Positions 30,574 to 39,505 of a DNA stretch of 64,000 nt are shown piece by piece. The position numbers and the translations under genes are program-made. Source of the stretch: JANXUR01 sp038229415 (GTDB lineage: Bacteria > Acidobacteriota > Terriglobia > Terriglobales > Acidobacteriaceae). Location: positions 1 through 64,000 of the forward strand of contig JBBROM010000013.1 of the NCBI GenBank assembly GCA_038229415.1, given 5' to 3'. The first letter of the stretch is position 1. Every line of letters begins with the position of its first letter. Under the pieces are notes generated by a model. The model saw nothing but the letters and a program-made list of their open reading frames with translations. It made no database searches and was not told the origin of the DNA.

Positions 30574-33543
30574 ATGGCTAATGACAGCATTGTGGTGCGC
30601 GGAGCCCGCGTCCACAACCTCAAAAACGTGGACGTCGAAATCCCGCACAACGCCCTGACCGTCGTCACTGGCGTTAGCGGATCGGGCAAATCCTCGCTCG
30701 CCTTTGACACCATTTACGCCGAGGGTCAACGCCGCTACGTCGAGTCGCTCAGCGCCTACGCCCGTCAATTTCTCGAACGCATCGAAAAGCCTGACGCCGA
30801 TTCCATCGAAGGCATCGCCCCCGCCGTCGCCATCAAGCAGAAGAACACCACGCGCAACCCGCGCTCCACCGTCGCCACCGCCACCGAAATTCACGACTAC
30901 CTGCGTCTGCTATTCGCGCGGGTCGGCCGCACCTACTGCCTCAACTGTGGCAACGAGGTTCGCAAAGACACGGTGGACGAAGTCGCCACCGCCATCCTCG
31001 CGCAACCTGAAGGCACACGCTTCAACGTGCTATTCCCCATTCACCCCACGCCGGCTGCGCCTGCTTCCGCACTCGCTGTAGAAGAAGCGTCCGCGCCAAA
31101 GAAGAAGACGAAGCCCACTGCGCGTGCGAAGAAGGCCGCCGAAGCCGCACCGCCCGCGCAATCACTCTCCGACTCCACCAAAGAGCGGCTCTTCGAGCTT
31201 CGCAAACGGGGATTCAATCGGCTCTTCCAAAACGGCAACGTCTTCGAGTTTTCCTCACCCGAATCTTTGCTCGACATGAACTTCGCCGAACCTGTCTACG
31301 TCTTGATTGATCGCATCGCCGTAGCAGACACCAAAGATGAAGCTATTCGCGCGCGTCTCGTGGACGCCATCGAAACCGGCTACCGCGAATCCAGCGAAGT
31401 GATCTTCCAAGCCGCGCCGCTTGGCACCGAAAGCGCCGAGTCAGAACCCCAGCAATTCCGCTTCTCCCAGCGCTTCGAGTGCAAGCAGTGCCACATCGCC
31501 TACGACGAGCCCGAGCCGCGCCTGTTCTCGTTCAACAATCCATATGGAGCGTGCCCGCGTTGTCACGGTTTCGGCAACACGATTGATCTCGACCTCAACC
31601 TTGTCATTCCCAACCCCGGCCTCACCATCGAACAGGGCGTCATCGAGCCGTGGACGAAACCCAAATATCGCCCCATCAACACCGAACTAAAAAAGTTCTG
31701 CAAAGCAGAAGACATTCCGCTCGATGTTCCCTGGGCCGACCTCAGCGAAGCGCAATGGAATCTCGTCCTCAACGGCAAAGGTCGTTTTCTCGGCGTGCGC
31801 GGCTTCTTCAACTATCTCGAACGCAAAAAATACAAAATGCACATCCGCGTCTTCCTCAGCCGTTATCGCGGATACGCCACTTGCTCCCTCTGCCAGGGCA
31901 CGCGCCTCAAGCCCGAAGCCCGCCAGGTCAAGATTGCCAATAGCGACATCTGCCAGATCTGCGCCATGACCGTGGAAAACTCCGCGCACTTTTTCGCCAG
32001 TCTTGAACTGCGCCCGCAAGAGGCTGCCATGTCCGAACGTCTGCTCCAGGAAATTCGCGAACGCCTCGGATTTTTGCAGGAGGTTGGCCTCGAATACCTC
32101 ACACTCGACCGCATGGCCTCCACGCTTTCCGGGGGCGAAGCCCAGCGCATCCAGCTTGCTACCTCGCTCGGCTCACGGCTCGTTGGTACGCTTTATGTGC
32201 TCGACGAGCCTTCCATCGGCCTGCACACCCGCGACACGCATCGCCTCATCCGCATCCTCGAAGGCCTGCGCGATCTCGGCAACACCATCGTCGTCGTCGA
32301 ACACGATCCCGACATCATGCGCTCCGCTGACCGCATTCTCGACCTCGGCCCCGGAGCGGGCGAACACGGTGGCAAGGTCATCGCCCACGGCACGTACAAC
32401 GAAATCCTGCAACAACCAGCCTCGCTCACCGGTCGCTACCTTTCCGGCGACCTGCGCATTCAAATCCCAACGGCGCGCCGCGCGCCCGGCAAACAGCGCA
32501 TCGTCCTCAGCGGAGCGCGCTCGCACAACCTCAAGGGCATCGAAGTCATGTTGCCCCTCGGCATGATCGTTGCCATCACTGGAGTTTCCGGATCCGGCAA
32601 GTCCAGCCTGGTACATGACGTGATCTTCAAGGCGTTGAATGCCGAGCTTGGCGAAAACCCTGTGAGTGAAGGCACCACATGGACGAACATCACAGGCGTG
32701 CAACACCTCGACGACGTCGTTATGGTGGATCAGTCGCCGATCGGCCGCACACCACGCTCCAATCCCGTCACTTACATCAAAGCCTTTGACGCGATTCGCG
32801 AACTCTTCGCCAGCCAAGCCGAGGCGCAAAAGCGCGGCTTCGGTGCCGGACACTTCTCCTTCAACATCCCGGGGGGCCGTTGCGAAACCTGCCAGGGCGA
32901 CGGCACCGTCACCGTAGAAATGCAGTTTCTCGCCGACGTCGAACTCATCTGCGAGGAATGCAAAGGCACGCGCTTCAAGCCGCAAGTGCTCGAAGTCAAA
33001 TACAAGCAGCACAACATCTTTGAAGTCCTGCAACTCACTGTGAAAGAGGGCCTGCACTTTTTCACCGGCATCCCCAAGATCATGGACAAGCTGCGCCCGC
33101 TGGAAGATGTCGGTCTCGGCTACCTTCGCCTTGGCCAATCCGCCACCACACTCAGCGGAGGCGAGGCCCAGCGCCTCAAGCTGGCAGCGCATTTGCAGCC
33201 GCGAGCCAAGTCCATCACCGCAGCCGACGGCACCACTACCAAGTCGCGCCGCCACACGCTCTATATTCTCGACGAACCCACCACCGGCCTACACTTCGAC
33301 GACATCAGCAAGCTACTCGCGGCGTTTCGCAGGCTGATTGAGGCGGGTGGTTCGATCCTCATCGTCGAGCATAATCTTGAGGTCATCAAGACCGCCGACT
33401 GGGTCATTGATCTCGGCCCTGAAGGCGGAGACCGCGGCGGAAAGATCGTCATCGCCGGAACGCCTGAAGAAGTTGCGGCACACACCAGCTCCTACACTGG
33501 CAAATTCCTCGCCCCGCTGCTGCAAACCGCACTGCATCAATAA
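30574..33543 (+). CDS. uvrA: Excinuclease ABC subunit A
   Basis: DNA-damage sensor of nucleotide excision repair. From the ATG at 30574 it has 989 residues, slightly longer than the usual 940-960. Two ABC cassettes are seen: Walker A GVSGSGKSSLAFDTIYAEGQ from 33 and a second GVSGSGKSSL in the C-terminal half. Two LSGGEAQR signatures and zinc-finger cysteine pairs (CKQC/CPRC and CETC/CEEC) are present. The extra length comes from a Lys/Ala-rich insertion at about 165-196 (ASAPKKKTKPTARAKKAAEA). The in-frame upstream start at 30508 lies inside the palindrome and is unlikely. Monocistronic. Confidence 0.96.
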   Translation: MANDSIVVRGARVHNLKNVDVEIPHNALTVVTGVSGSGKSSLAFDTIYAEGQRRYVESLSAYARQFLERIEKPDADSIEGIAPAVAIKQKNTTRNPRSTVATATEIHDYLRLLFARVGRTYCLNCGNEVRKDTVDEVATAILAQPEGTRFNVLFPIHPTPAAPASALAVEEASAPKKKTKPTARAKKAAEAAPPAQSLSDSTKERLFELRKRGFNRLFQNGNVFEFSSPESLLDMNFAEPVYVLIDRIAVADTKDEAIRARLVDAIETGYRESSEVIFQAAPLGTESAESEPQQFRFSQRFECKQCHIAYDEPEPRLFSFNNPYGACPRCHGFGNTIDLDLNLVIPNPGLTIEQGVIEPWTKPKYRPINTELKKFCKAEDIPLDVPWADLSEAQWNLVLNGKGRFLGVRGFFNYLERKKYKMHIRVFLSRYRGYATCSLCQGTRLKPEARQVKIANSDICQICAMTVENSAHFFASLELRPQEAAMSERLLQEIRERLGFLQEVGLEYLTLDRMASTLSGGEAQRIQLATSLGSRLVGTLYVLDEPSIGLHTRDTHRLIRILEGLRDLGNTIVVVEHDPDIMRSADRILDLGPGAGEHGGKVIAHGTYNEILQQPASLTGRYLSGDLRIQIPTARRAPGKQRIVLSGARSHNLKGIEVMLPLGMIVAITGVSGSGKSSLVHDVIFKALNAELGENPVSEGTTWTNITGVQHLDDVVMVDQSPIGRTPRSNPVTYIKAFDAIRELFASQAEAQKRGFGAGHFSFNIPGGRCETCQGDGTVTVEMQFLADVELICEECKGTRFKPQVLEVKYKQHNIFEVLQLTVKEGLHFFTGIPKIMDKLRPLEDVGLGYLRLGQSATTLSGGEAQRLKLAAHLQPRAKSITAADGTTTKSRRHTLYILDEPTTGLHFDDISKLLAAFRRLIEAGGSILIVEHNLEVIKTADWVIDLGPEGGDRGGKIVIAGTPEEVAAHTSSYTGKFLAPLLQTALHQ

Positions 33544-33546
33544 CGG

Positions 33547-33649
33547 GTCATCCCGACTGGAGCATGCTTGCGCTAAGCGTAGTCATGCGCAGTGGAGAGA
33601 CGTTTTGTTTTCACATGAGGCCCGGTGCCGCATGCCCATGTCTCGCGCC
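33547..33649. repeat. Dispersed repeats after uvrA
   Basis: Positions 33547-33601 (gtcatcccgactggagcatg ... agtggagagac) are a copy of the palindromic repeat family seen at 2993-3048. Positions 33634-33649 (gcccatgtctcgcgcc) repeat the core of the element upstream of uvrA. Nothing else is visible in this 188-base gap. Confidence 0.55.
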
Positions 33650-33731
33650 TTCCGAAACATCGGGCACAAGCATCAAGCAACACCCCGTCCCTCACCTGCA
33701 TCTTCCCTTAGAATAAGAATCACTCGTACCC

Positions 33732-35201
33732 ATGCATCTCCTTCACTCCACCTCGCTGCGGACCGCACTTGTAGCCGCTCTCGCGCTAAGCGCAGCCCAC
33801 GCCCAAACCACCACCAGTCGCCCCGCGCCGGGCGAGCACACTACCATTCGCCACCATAAAGTCGCAGAAGCTCCTAATCCGGCTGACGCACTCACAGACC
33901 AAGCGGAAGCCGTGCTTGACCGCAAGCCCACGCCCGACTACGCTGCCGCCGAGCCGCTACTAAAGCAAGCCGTCACTTTCGATGCGCAGTACTTCCGCGC
34001 CTGGTACGATCTGGGCTTTCTCTATGACTCCACCGATCGTTCCGGTGAAGCTATCGCCGCCTATCGCAAATCCGTCGCGCTCAAGCCGGATGTGTTCGAG
34101 GCGCAACTTCACCTCGGCCTAGCCCTCGCTGCACATCACGATCTCGATGCGGAAAAATTCCTCGCTGCCGCAACCCATTTGAAGCCGGAGAGCAAGCCGG
34201 AGCAGAACATCGCGCGTGCGTGGATCGCTCTCGGTCGAGCGCAGGAATCGCACGACCCCGCCGCCGCGCTTGCTTCCTATGACAAAGCTGCCGACGTTGA
34301 TCCCAGGCAAATCGCAAGCCGATTGTTGGCAGCGCAGTTGCTGGAAAAGCAGGACGACATTGCCGGAGCCGAGAAGCGCTACCAGTCAGCGCTGGCGCTC
34401 ACCGCCAAGTCCGCGCCTGAGTCCTCCGAGTCAGCAGACGCGCTGGTCGGCTTGGCGAATCTTTATATGCGCAGCAAGCGGTTGGCGGAAGCAGATACCG
34501 TGCTGCGTCAGTACCTCGCTGGGCATCCCGAGCAGGCGGCAGCACACATCCAACTGGCTCGTATATTCGCCGCGCAAGCCGACTCCATCGCTATTCCGCA
34601 ACCTGCGCCGTCCAATCCGTCACTGCTCTCCGCGCCTGTCGCCAAGGATTCGCCCGAGAGCAAACGGAAGCAGGCACTTAATAATCAAGCGATTTCTGAA
34701 TACGAGACCGGCATCAAGCTCGACGGCGGGGACTCCACTTCCATTCTTGAACTCGGCTCAATTTATATTGCCGCAGGCAAGTTCACCGAGGCTGAAACTC
34801 TCTATCGCCAGCAGTTGCTGGTTTCGCCGCGTGATTCCGACCTCCACCATCTGTTGGGTGTAGTGCTGCTGAAGCAAAAACGCTTCGGCGACGCGCAGGC
34901 TGAACTGCTCACCGCGGTGAATCTCAACCCCAAGTCTGGCGCTGCGTACGGTGACCTGGCTTCCGCCGCCGCTGAGAATATGCAGTATGAACTCGCACTC
35001 AAAGCCATGGACGAGCGCGCCAAGTATCTGCCTGAAATTCCCATCGGATTCTTTCTCCGTGCCAGTTGTCTTGACCACCTGCACCTACGCAAGGAAGCCG
35101 ATGCCGCTTATCATCGCTTTCTCGAAACGGCCAAAGGGCAGTATCCTGATCAGGAGTGGGCCGCACGCCACCGCATCATTGCATTGGAACCGAAAAAATG
35201 A
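33732..35201 (+). CDS. Secreted tetratricopeptide-repeat protein
   Basis: A 489-residue exported protein with a signal peptide (MHLLHSTSLRTALVAALALS, then AAHAQ). At least eight TPR-like helical pairs follow, e.g. YFRAWYDLGFLYDSTDRSGE, VALKPDVFEAQLHLGLALAA, SADALVGLANLYMRSKRLAE and SDLHHLLGVVLLKQKRFGDA. TPR proteins of this kind scaffold periplasmic or outer-membrane complexes. It is the first gene of a three-gene unit in which every junction overlaps (ATGA at 35198 and GTGA at 35674), so it likely works with the two small exported proteins encoded next. Partners and role unknown. Confidence 0.8.
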   Translation: MHLLHSTSLRTALVAALALSAAHAQTTTSRPAPGEHTTIRHHKVAEAPNPADALTDQAEAVLDRKPTPDYAAAEPLLKQAVTFDAQYFRAWYDLGFLYDSTDRSGEAIAAYRKSVALKPDVFEAQLHLGLALAAHHDLDAEKFLAAATHLKPESKPEQNIARAWIALGRAQESHDPAAALASYDKAADVDPRQIASRLLAAQLLEKQDDIAGAEKRYQSALALTAKSAPESSESADALVGLANLYMRSKRLAEADTVLRQYLAGHPEQAAAHIQLARIFAAQADSIAIPQPAPSNPSLLSAPVAKDSPESKRKQALNNQAISEYETGIKLDGGDSTSILELGSIYIAAGKFTEAETLYRQQLLVSPRDSDLHHLLGVVLLKQKRFGDAQAELLTAVNLNPKSGAAYGDLASAAAENMQYELALKAMDERAKYLPEIPIGFFLRASCLDHLHLRKEADAAYHRFLETAKGQYPDQEWAARHRIIALEPKK

Positions 35202-35677
35202 CCCTCGCCACTTACGCTGACTGCATAAATCGCCGATTGCTTGTCCGCTGCCTCCTCTTACTACTGCTCTTCTCGGGCACGGCTTCCCTGCTGCGCGCAG
35301 GCGAACTCAGCCTGGAAGATCTGCGCAAACGCGCCGAGGCGGCCAAGCCAGAGGAGAAGCCCAACCTTTACACCGAACTCGCGCGACGCGAGAGCGAGCT
35401 GGCTTACACGATGATCAACAACGGCAACGCTGGCGAAGGCATGGCTTATCTCGAAGAGAGCGTCAACGATGCCATTAAGGCGGGTGATGCCTCGGTGCTA
35501 GTGCGCAAGAGGCAAAAGGAAACCGAAATCGCGGTCCGTAAGATGATCAGCCGGATGAAAGATCTCCGTAGCGTGGTCAGCTTCGATGATGGCCAAGTGA
35601 TTGTGCAGGGGATGAATCGGCTGGAAAAGCTGCGCACTGATCTGCTGGGGTCACTTTTCACCAAGGAAAAGAAGTGA
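35198..35677 (+). CDS. Exported helical protein, second gene of the TPR operon
   Basis: A 159-residue protein with an N-terminal export signal (hydrophobic LLVRCLLLLLLFSGTASLL after a polar stretch). A helical domain follows: LEDLRKRAEAAKPEEKPNLY, then MAYLEESVNDAIKAGDAS and KQKETEIAVRKMISRMKDL-like heptads. No recognised domain. Its start overlaps the TPR gene stop and its stop overlaps the GTG of the third gene. The regular helix pattern suggests a small TPR-like or coiled structure. Confidence 0.6.
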   Translation: MTLATYADCINRRLLVRCLLLLLLFSGTASLLRAGELSLEDLRKRAEAAKPEEKPNLYTELARRESELAYTMINNGNAGEGMAYLEESVNDAIKAGDASVLVRKRQKETEIAVRKMISRMKDLRSVVSFDDGQVIVQGMNRLEKLRTDLLGSLFTKEKK

Positions 35678-36291
35678 GCAAGACTAGGCCTGCACTCGGT
35701 ACCGCCCGGGCCTTCGTTAGGGGGGCGCGTACTGCCGGGCTTGCAGCACTATTCCTGCAAATTCTGCTGACTCTGTTCAGCCTGCAACCCGTCGCGATGG
35801 GCCAGATTCGCCGTCACGATCCTCTCACCACAGAAGAGGCGGATCAGATTCGCGAGTCTGCGCTGGAACCGAACATTCGCCTAAAACTGCTGGTGGATTT
35901 TGCCAAGCTCCGTCTCGCCAAGCTGGACGAACCGCTCAAGGCCACTGACTCCGCAGGCCGAGGGCAGGAAATGCACGACCGCCTCGACGACTTTGCCCTG
36001 ATTTACGACGAACTCGAGGACAACATCACCATGTTCCTCGACCGCAAGGAAGATTTGCGCAAGCCGCTCCACCTCATCCTGACGGCAGACGAAGAGTTCG
36101 CAGGCCGCTTGCGGCATTTGCGCGAGGTGATCGCCGACCCCAAAGCCTTGGCTGACACTTTAGCCGAATCCCGGGAATACAGCTTCATCCTGACCAATGC
36201 CGCTGACGCTGTGGCCGCTGGGCTTACGGATCACCGCAAGCTGTTGGTAGAACAAGAAGAGTTAGCCAAGCAACGCAAGCACAGGAAATAA
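35674..36291 (+). CDS. Exported helical protein, third gene of the TPR operon
   Basis: A 205-residue protein with a GTG start (GTGA overlap). An N-terminal hydrophobic segment (GLAALFLQILLTLFSLQPVA) is probably a signal peptide ending at MGQ. A soluble all-helical domain then runs RRHDPLTTEEADQIRESALE, LKLLVDFAKLRLAKLDEPLK, and FALIYDELEDNITMFLDRKE to a basic tail (KQRKHRK). I recognise no family. Its coupling to the TPR protein and the second small protein suggests one periplasmic complex. A 13-bp hairpin follows at 36419-36450. Confidence 0.6.
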   Translation: MSKTRPALGTARAFVRGARTAGLAALFLQILLTLFSLQPVAMGQIRRHDPLTTEEADQIRESALEPNIRLKLLVDFAKLRLAKLDEPLKATDSAGRGQEMHDRLDDFALIYDELEDNITMFLDRKEDLRKPLHLILTADEEFAGRLRHLREVIADPKALADTLAESREYSFILTNAADAVAAGLTDHRKLLVEQEELAKQRKHRK

Positions 36292-36418
36292 AGGTCAGTT
36301 GAGATGTTCCTTGGTTGACGTTCACTCCGGCGGATGGAAAAGCGTCCCCGTTACTACCGCAAGAGGCCGTGGCAGCGCTAGCACAATAGCATTGGCGAAG
36401 TTTGAGGTGTACAACCTG

Positions 36419-36450
36419 GGGCTGCTGCTCGGTAAATCGAGCAGCAGCCC
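36419..36450 (+). terminator. Hairpin between the TPR operon and the LysR gene
   Basis: Perfect 13-bp stem, gggctgctgctcg at 36419-36431 with its complement at 36438-36450, and a six-base loop. It lies 127 bases after the third TPR-operon gene and 64 bases before the LysR start. It has no T tract, so it could instead be a regulatory structure. Confidence 0.55.
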
Positions 36451-36513
36451 TGATTTATCGGTAAGATAGTGGTCGGACGGAACCGGCATCCTGCTGATTC
36501 GTTACGACCCCTT

Positions 36514-37488
36514 ATGGACTTTGACCAGATCGAGACGTTTCTCGAGGTGGCGCGGCATTTCAGCTTCTCGCGCGCCGCGGAGAAACGCTTCCGCACACAA
36601 CCCGCCGTTTCATCGCAGATCCGCTCGCTGGAGGAAGAGGTAGGTGCGCGTCTGCTCGACCGCTCAGGCGGTCGCGTATCCCTCACGGCTCCGGGTAAGG
36701 TGTTCCAGCGCTGGGCGGAAGAGACTCTGGGGCACCGCAAGCACATGATGGCGGAGATTGCCGAGACGCACAGTACACCCCGTGGCGAAATTGTAGTGAG
36801 CGCGAATGAAGGCACGTCGCTTCATGTCCTTCCGGAGGTGTTTGCGGCGTTCAAGAGGCAGTATCCCGACGTTTCTGTGATGGTGAAACGGGCGGACTAC
36901 GCCAAGACGATGGAGTGGGTGCTCGACAACACTGTGGACTTTGGCGTGGTGTCGCTGCCGGTGACAGATCCCCGGCTGCAGGTGGTGTTGATTCATCAGG
37001 ATGAGCTGGTGATCATCGCCTCGCCGAGCAACAGTCTGGCGTGGGTGGAGTCGGCGACATTGGCATACGCGGCGCGCTTTCCGATGCTGGTGCCGAAGGG
37101 TGGCCATACGCGCGACGTGCTGGATCGGCTATTTGACGAGCGGAACCTGAAGCCGCAGATTTCCATGGAAGTGGATTCCAGCGAATTGCTGAAGCGGTTT
37201 GTGGCGGCTGATATGGGCATTGGCTTCATTCCGCGATCGAGTGTGGATGAAGATATTGCGGCGGAGACGCTGAAGATCGTCAAGATCGAGGATGCGTATA
37301 TTCCGCGCGATCTGGCGCTGGTGTTCCGTCGCGACAAGGCGCTGAGCCGTGCGGCGCTCACGTTTATAGACATCACGGTGAAGATCAAAAATCCGCCGGT
37401 GGTTCCCGGGGCGGATGCTATTCCCAAGGTGGGAGTAGCATCCGCAAAGCGAATTGTGAAGTCGAGGACGCAAAGCGGGGGCGCATGA
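36514..37488 (+). CDS. LysR-family transcriptional regulator
   Basis: A 324-residue regulator. The N-terminal winged helix-turn-helix is MDFDQIETFLEVARHFSFSR then AAEKRFRTQPAVSSQIRSLE, followed by LLDRSGGRVSLTAPGKVF. A periplasmic-binding-protein-like effector domain follows (GEIVVSANEGTSLHVLPEVF, ADMGIGFIPRSSV). The C-terminal 40 residues are an extra basic tail. The ATG at 36514 is chosen over the upstream in-frame codon at 36469 because the domain begins directly at DFDQIETF. The next gene starts inside its stop codon, which is unusual, since most LysR regulators are divergent from their targets. The effector is unknown. Confidence 0.92.
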   Translation: MDFDQIETFLEVARHFSFSRAAEKRFRTQPAVSSQIRSLEEEVGARLLDRSGGRVSLTAPGKVFQRWAEETLGHRKHMMAEIAETHSTPRGEIVVSANEGTSLHVLPEVFAAFKRQYPDVSVMVKRADYAKTMEWVLDNTVDFGVVSLPVTDPRLQVVLIHQDELVIIASPSNSLAWVESATLAYAARFPMLVPKGGHTRDVLDRLFDERNLKPQISMEVDSSELLKRFVAADMGIGFIPRSSVDEDIAAETLKIVKIEDAYIPRDLALVFRRDKALSRAALTFIDITVKIKNPPVVPGADAIPKVGVASAKRIVKSRTQSGGA

Positions 37489-38876
37489 GGCGCGCGAATA
37501 TGATGCGGCTCTTCGCTGTGATTGTTGTAGCGGCCTGGGCTAGCGCAGCGTGGGCTGTTCCTCCGGCCAAGAGTGCTGCGACTCCGCCGACCTCCCTCTC
37601 GTCTCTCTCCTCTCTCTCGTCTCCAAGGCGGCTTGCCAGCGTCACGATCACCGGCTCTCCGTTCCCTGACATAGATGTGCTGGCTGCGGCGGGCTTGCAG
37701 ATTGGCGCATCCGTCACCGAAGAGGATTTTCGCCACGCCACGGATGCGCTGGGACACACGGGTGCTTTCCTCGAAGTTCGCTACAAGTATGACTTCACTC
37801 CTGACACAGTAAACCTGCAATTAGAGATGCAGCCCGCGGAGCAGTATACCGACGTGCAGTTCGACAATTTTGTGTGGTTTGACGAGGCCGAACTGCGGCG
37901 TGAGTTGAAGCAGCGGGTGCCGCTGTTTGATGGCCGCGTTCCGGTGGATGGCGAGATGCTGGATCAGTTGGCATTGGCGATAGATTGGGTGCTGAACGAG
38001 CATGGGGTCGCTGGCCATGCGGAGTATGAGCGGACGGCAAAGCTGGGGGACACCTCGGGCAAGGCAGGGCCAGTGGTGTACACGGTGCAACAAGTGACGA
38101 TCGCGGTGCGGCATGTGGATTTTCCGGGAGCAAGTGCAGAGGTTCTGCCGAAGCTGCAAGGAGCCATCGCAAAGTGGTTGCAGGAGAGCTACAGCCGCTC
38201 GGCTACTGCGGATATGGAGCAGTACACACTACCCAAGACGTATTCTCGGCTGGGATATTTGAACGCAAGATTTGATCCACCGGTGATCACGGTGGTGCCT
38301 GAATCGGCTCCGACGGGGGCTGATGGCGAAAAGATCTTAGCTGGCAAGACTTCCGTGGATATCGCGCTGCCTGTTCGCGAAGGCCGACAGTACAAGCTAG
38401 GCACAGTTACATGGACGGGCAACAAGGCGATTCCAGAAGATAAGCTGGCGGCGTTCCTGACGCTGTCTGCGGAAAAGCCGCTCGACGAAATTGAGCTGCA
38501 CTCCGAAATTGACCGCTCCGAGGCCAGCTACCGGCAACGCGGGTATATGCGTGCAACGGCAAACGTGGTGCGGACGCTGGATGAATCGAAGGGTGTGGCA
38601 AACTACATGATCGCGGTAGAGGAAGGATCGCTCTACCGCATGGGCACGCTGAATGTGGAGGGGATTGACCACAAGCAGGCAGCGCGCGTGGAAGAACTGT
38701 GGGCATTGCGAGAGGGTGATGTTTTTTCCACCAAGGCGTTAGAGCACTTGCCGACGCCGACGCAGATCGGGTTGGGCGAAAACTACGAATGGGCGGTGCG
38801 ATCAGAGTTAGGATTCGACGACACGCTGCACAACGTGGATGTGACACTATATTTTGACCCAAAGGTGAAGAAATAG
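37485..38876 (+). CDS. Exported POTRA-domain protein without a beta-barrel
   Basis: A 463-residue exported protein with a signal peptide (MMRLFAVIVVAAWASAAWAV). A Ser-rich stretch SLSSLSSLSS is encoded by a TCTC-rich tract. At least three POTRA-like modules of the BamA/TamA type follow: VTITGSPFPDIDVLAAAGLQ, YKLGTVTWTGNKAIPEDKLA, YRMGTLNVEGIDHKQAARV. The region corresponding to the 16-stranded barrel is absent, and the protein ends VTLYFDPKVKK, so it is probably periplasmic. It is coupled to the LysR regulator (ATGA). It may be a partner of an outer-membrane assembly machine; this is inference. Confidence 0.75.
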   Translation: MRRANMMRLFAVIVVAAWASAAWAVPPAKSAATPPTSLSSLSSLSSPRRLASVTITGSPFPDIDVLAAAGLQIGASVTEEDFRHATDALGHTGAFLEVRYKYDFTPDTVNLQLEMQPAEQYTDVQFDNFVWFDEAELRRELKQRVPLFDGRVPVDGEMLDQLALAIDWVLNEHGVAGHAEYERTAKLGDTSGKAGPVVYTVQQVTIAVRHVDFPGASAEVLPKLQGAIAKWLQESYSRSATADMEQYTLPKTYSRLGYLNARFDPPVITVVPESAPTGADGEKILAGKTSVDIALPVREGRQYKLGTVTWTGNKAIPEDKLAAFLTLSAEKPLDEIELHSEIDRSEASYRQRGYMRATANVVRTLDESKGVANYMIAVEEGSLYRMGTLNVEGIDHKQAARVEELWALREGDVFSTKALEHLPTPTQIGLGENYEWAVRSELGFDDTLHNVDVTLYFDPKVKK

Positions 38877-39000
38877 AAACTTTTCGGGAAAATATACTGC
38901 CGGAGAGCCGCAAAGGGCGGATGTGGCATCATACAAATGGCTATTAGATTTGCTTTCGTTCGGCTGGTGAGGTTGAAGGGAAGCTCTGGAGGAAATTCGA

Positions 39001-39339
39001 ATGAGTAAAGTCTTTTCGCAATTTGCAATGATGGCGGTTTTGGCTGGTGCATGTGTGTTGCCAAGCCAGGCGGCGGATGCCAAGCAGCAGACTCTGACTG
39101 GTCAGGTGGGCGATGCCATGTGCGGTCGCACCCACATGATGCCGGGCAAGGATGAAGCATCGTGTACGCGCGCCTGCATTAAAGAAGGCTCCAAGTATGC
39201 GCTGGTGGTCGGCGACAAGGTTTATACGCTGGAGGGCAAGACGGATGGACTCGACGAGTTCGCCGGCAAGACGGCAACGGTTACGGGGACGGTCAAGGGC
39301 GAGACTGTGACGGTTGCGTCTGTGGCTGCGGCGAAATAA
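39001..39339 (+). CDS. Small secreted protein of unknown function
   Basis: A 112-residue exported protein with a signal peptide (MSKVFSQFAMMAVLAGACVL, cleavage after SQA). A compact beta-rich domain follows: QTLTGQVGDAMCGRTHMMPG, then CTRACIKEGSKYALVVGDKV and YTLEGK. Three cysteines (C41, C55 and C59, by count in the mature region MCG..., SCTRACI) hint at a disulfide or metal site. Similar exported proteins are widespread in acidobacteria. GAGG is upstream of the ATG, and a strong terminator follows. Highly expressed secreted protein is a guess from this layout. Confidence 0.7.
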   Translation: MSKVFSQFAMMAVLAGACVLPSQAADAKQQTLTGQVGDAMCGRTHMMPGKDEASCTRACIKEGSKYALVVGDKVYTLEGKTDGLDEFAGKTATVTGTVKGETVTVASVAAAK

Positions 39340-39372
39340 GGCAAGATTTTCGGCTGCGAAGTCTACAAAGTC

Positions 39373-39403
39373 CAAGGGCGGGAGCGTGTCGCTCCCGCCC
39401 TTG
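39373..39403 (+). terminator. Rho-independent terminator
   Basis: Perfect 13-bp stem, caagggcgggagc at 39373-39385 with its complement at 39391-39403, and a five-base loop. It is followed by aattttt and lies 33 bases after the small secreted protein gene. Confidence 0.85.
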
Positions 39404-39505
39404 AATTTTTACCGAATCGTAACATTCTGCGGTGTTAGACTTAACTTTAATTCGAGCAATTCATTCCACAAGAAACACACCACCCTACAACGGAGGAATC
39501 AAACC

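Noticed and set aside
32173..33255. 360-residue minus-strand open frame opposite uvrA
   Set aside because: Antisense shadow with no signatures; uvrA has two complete ABC cassettes.
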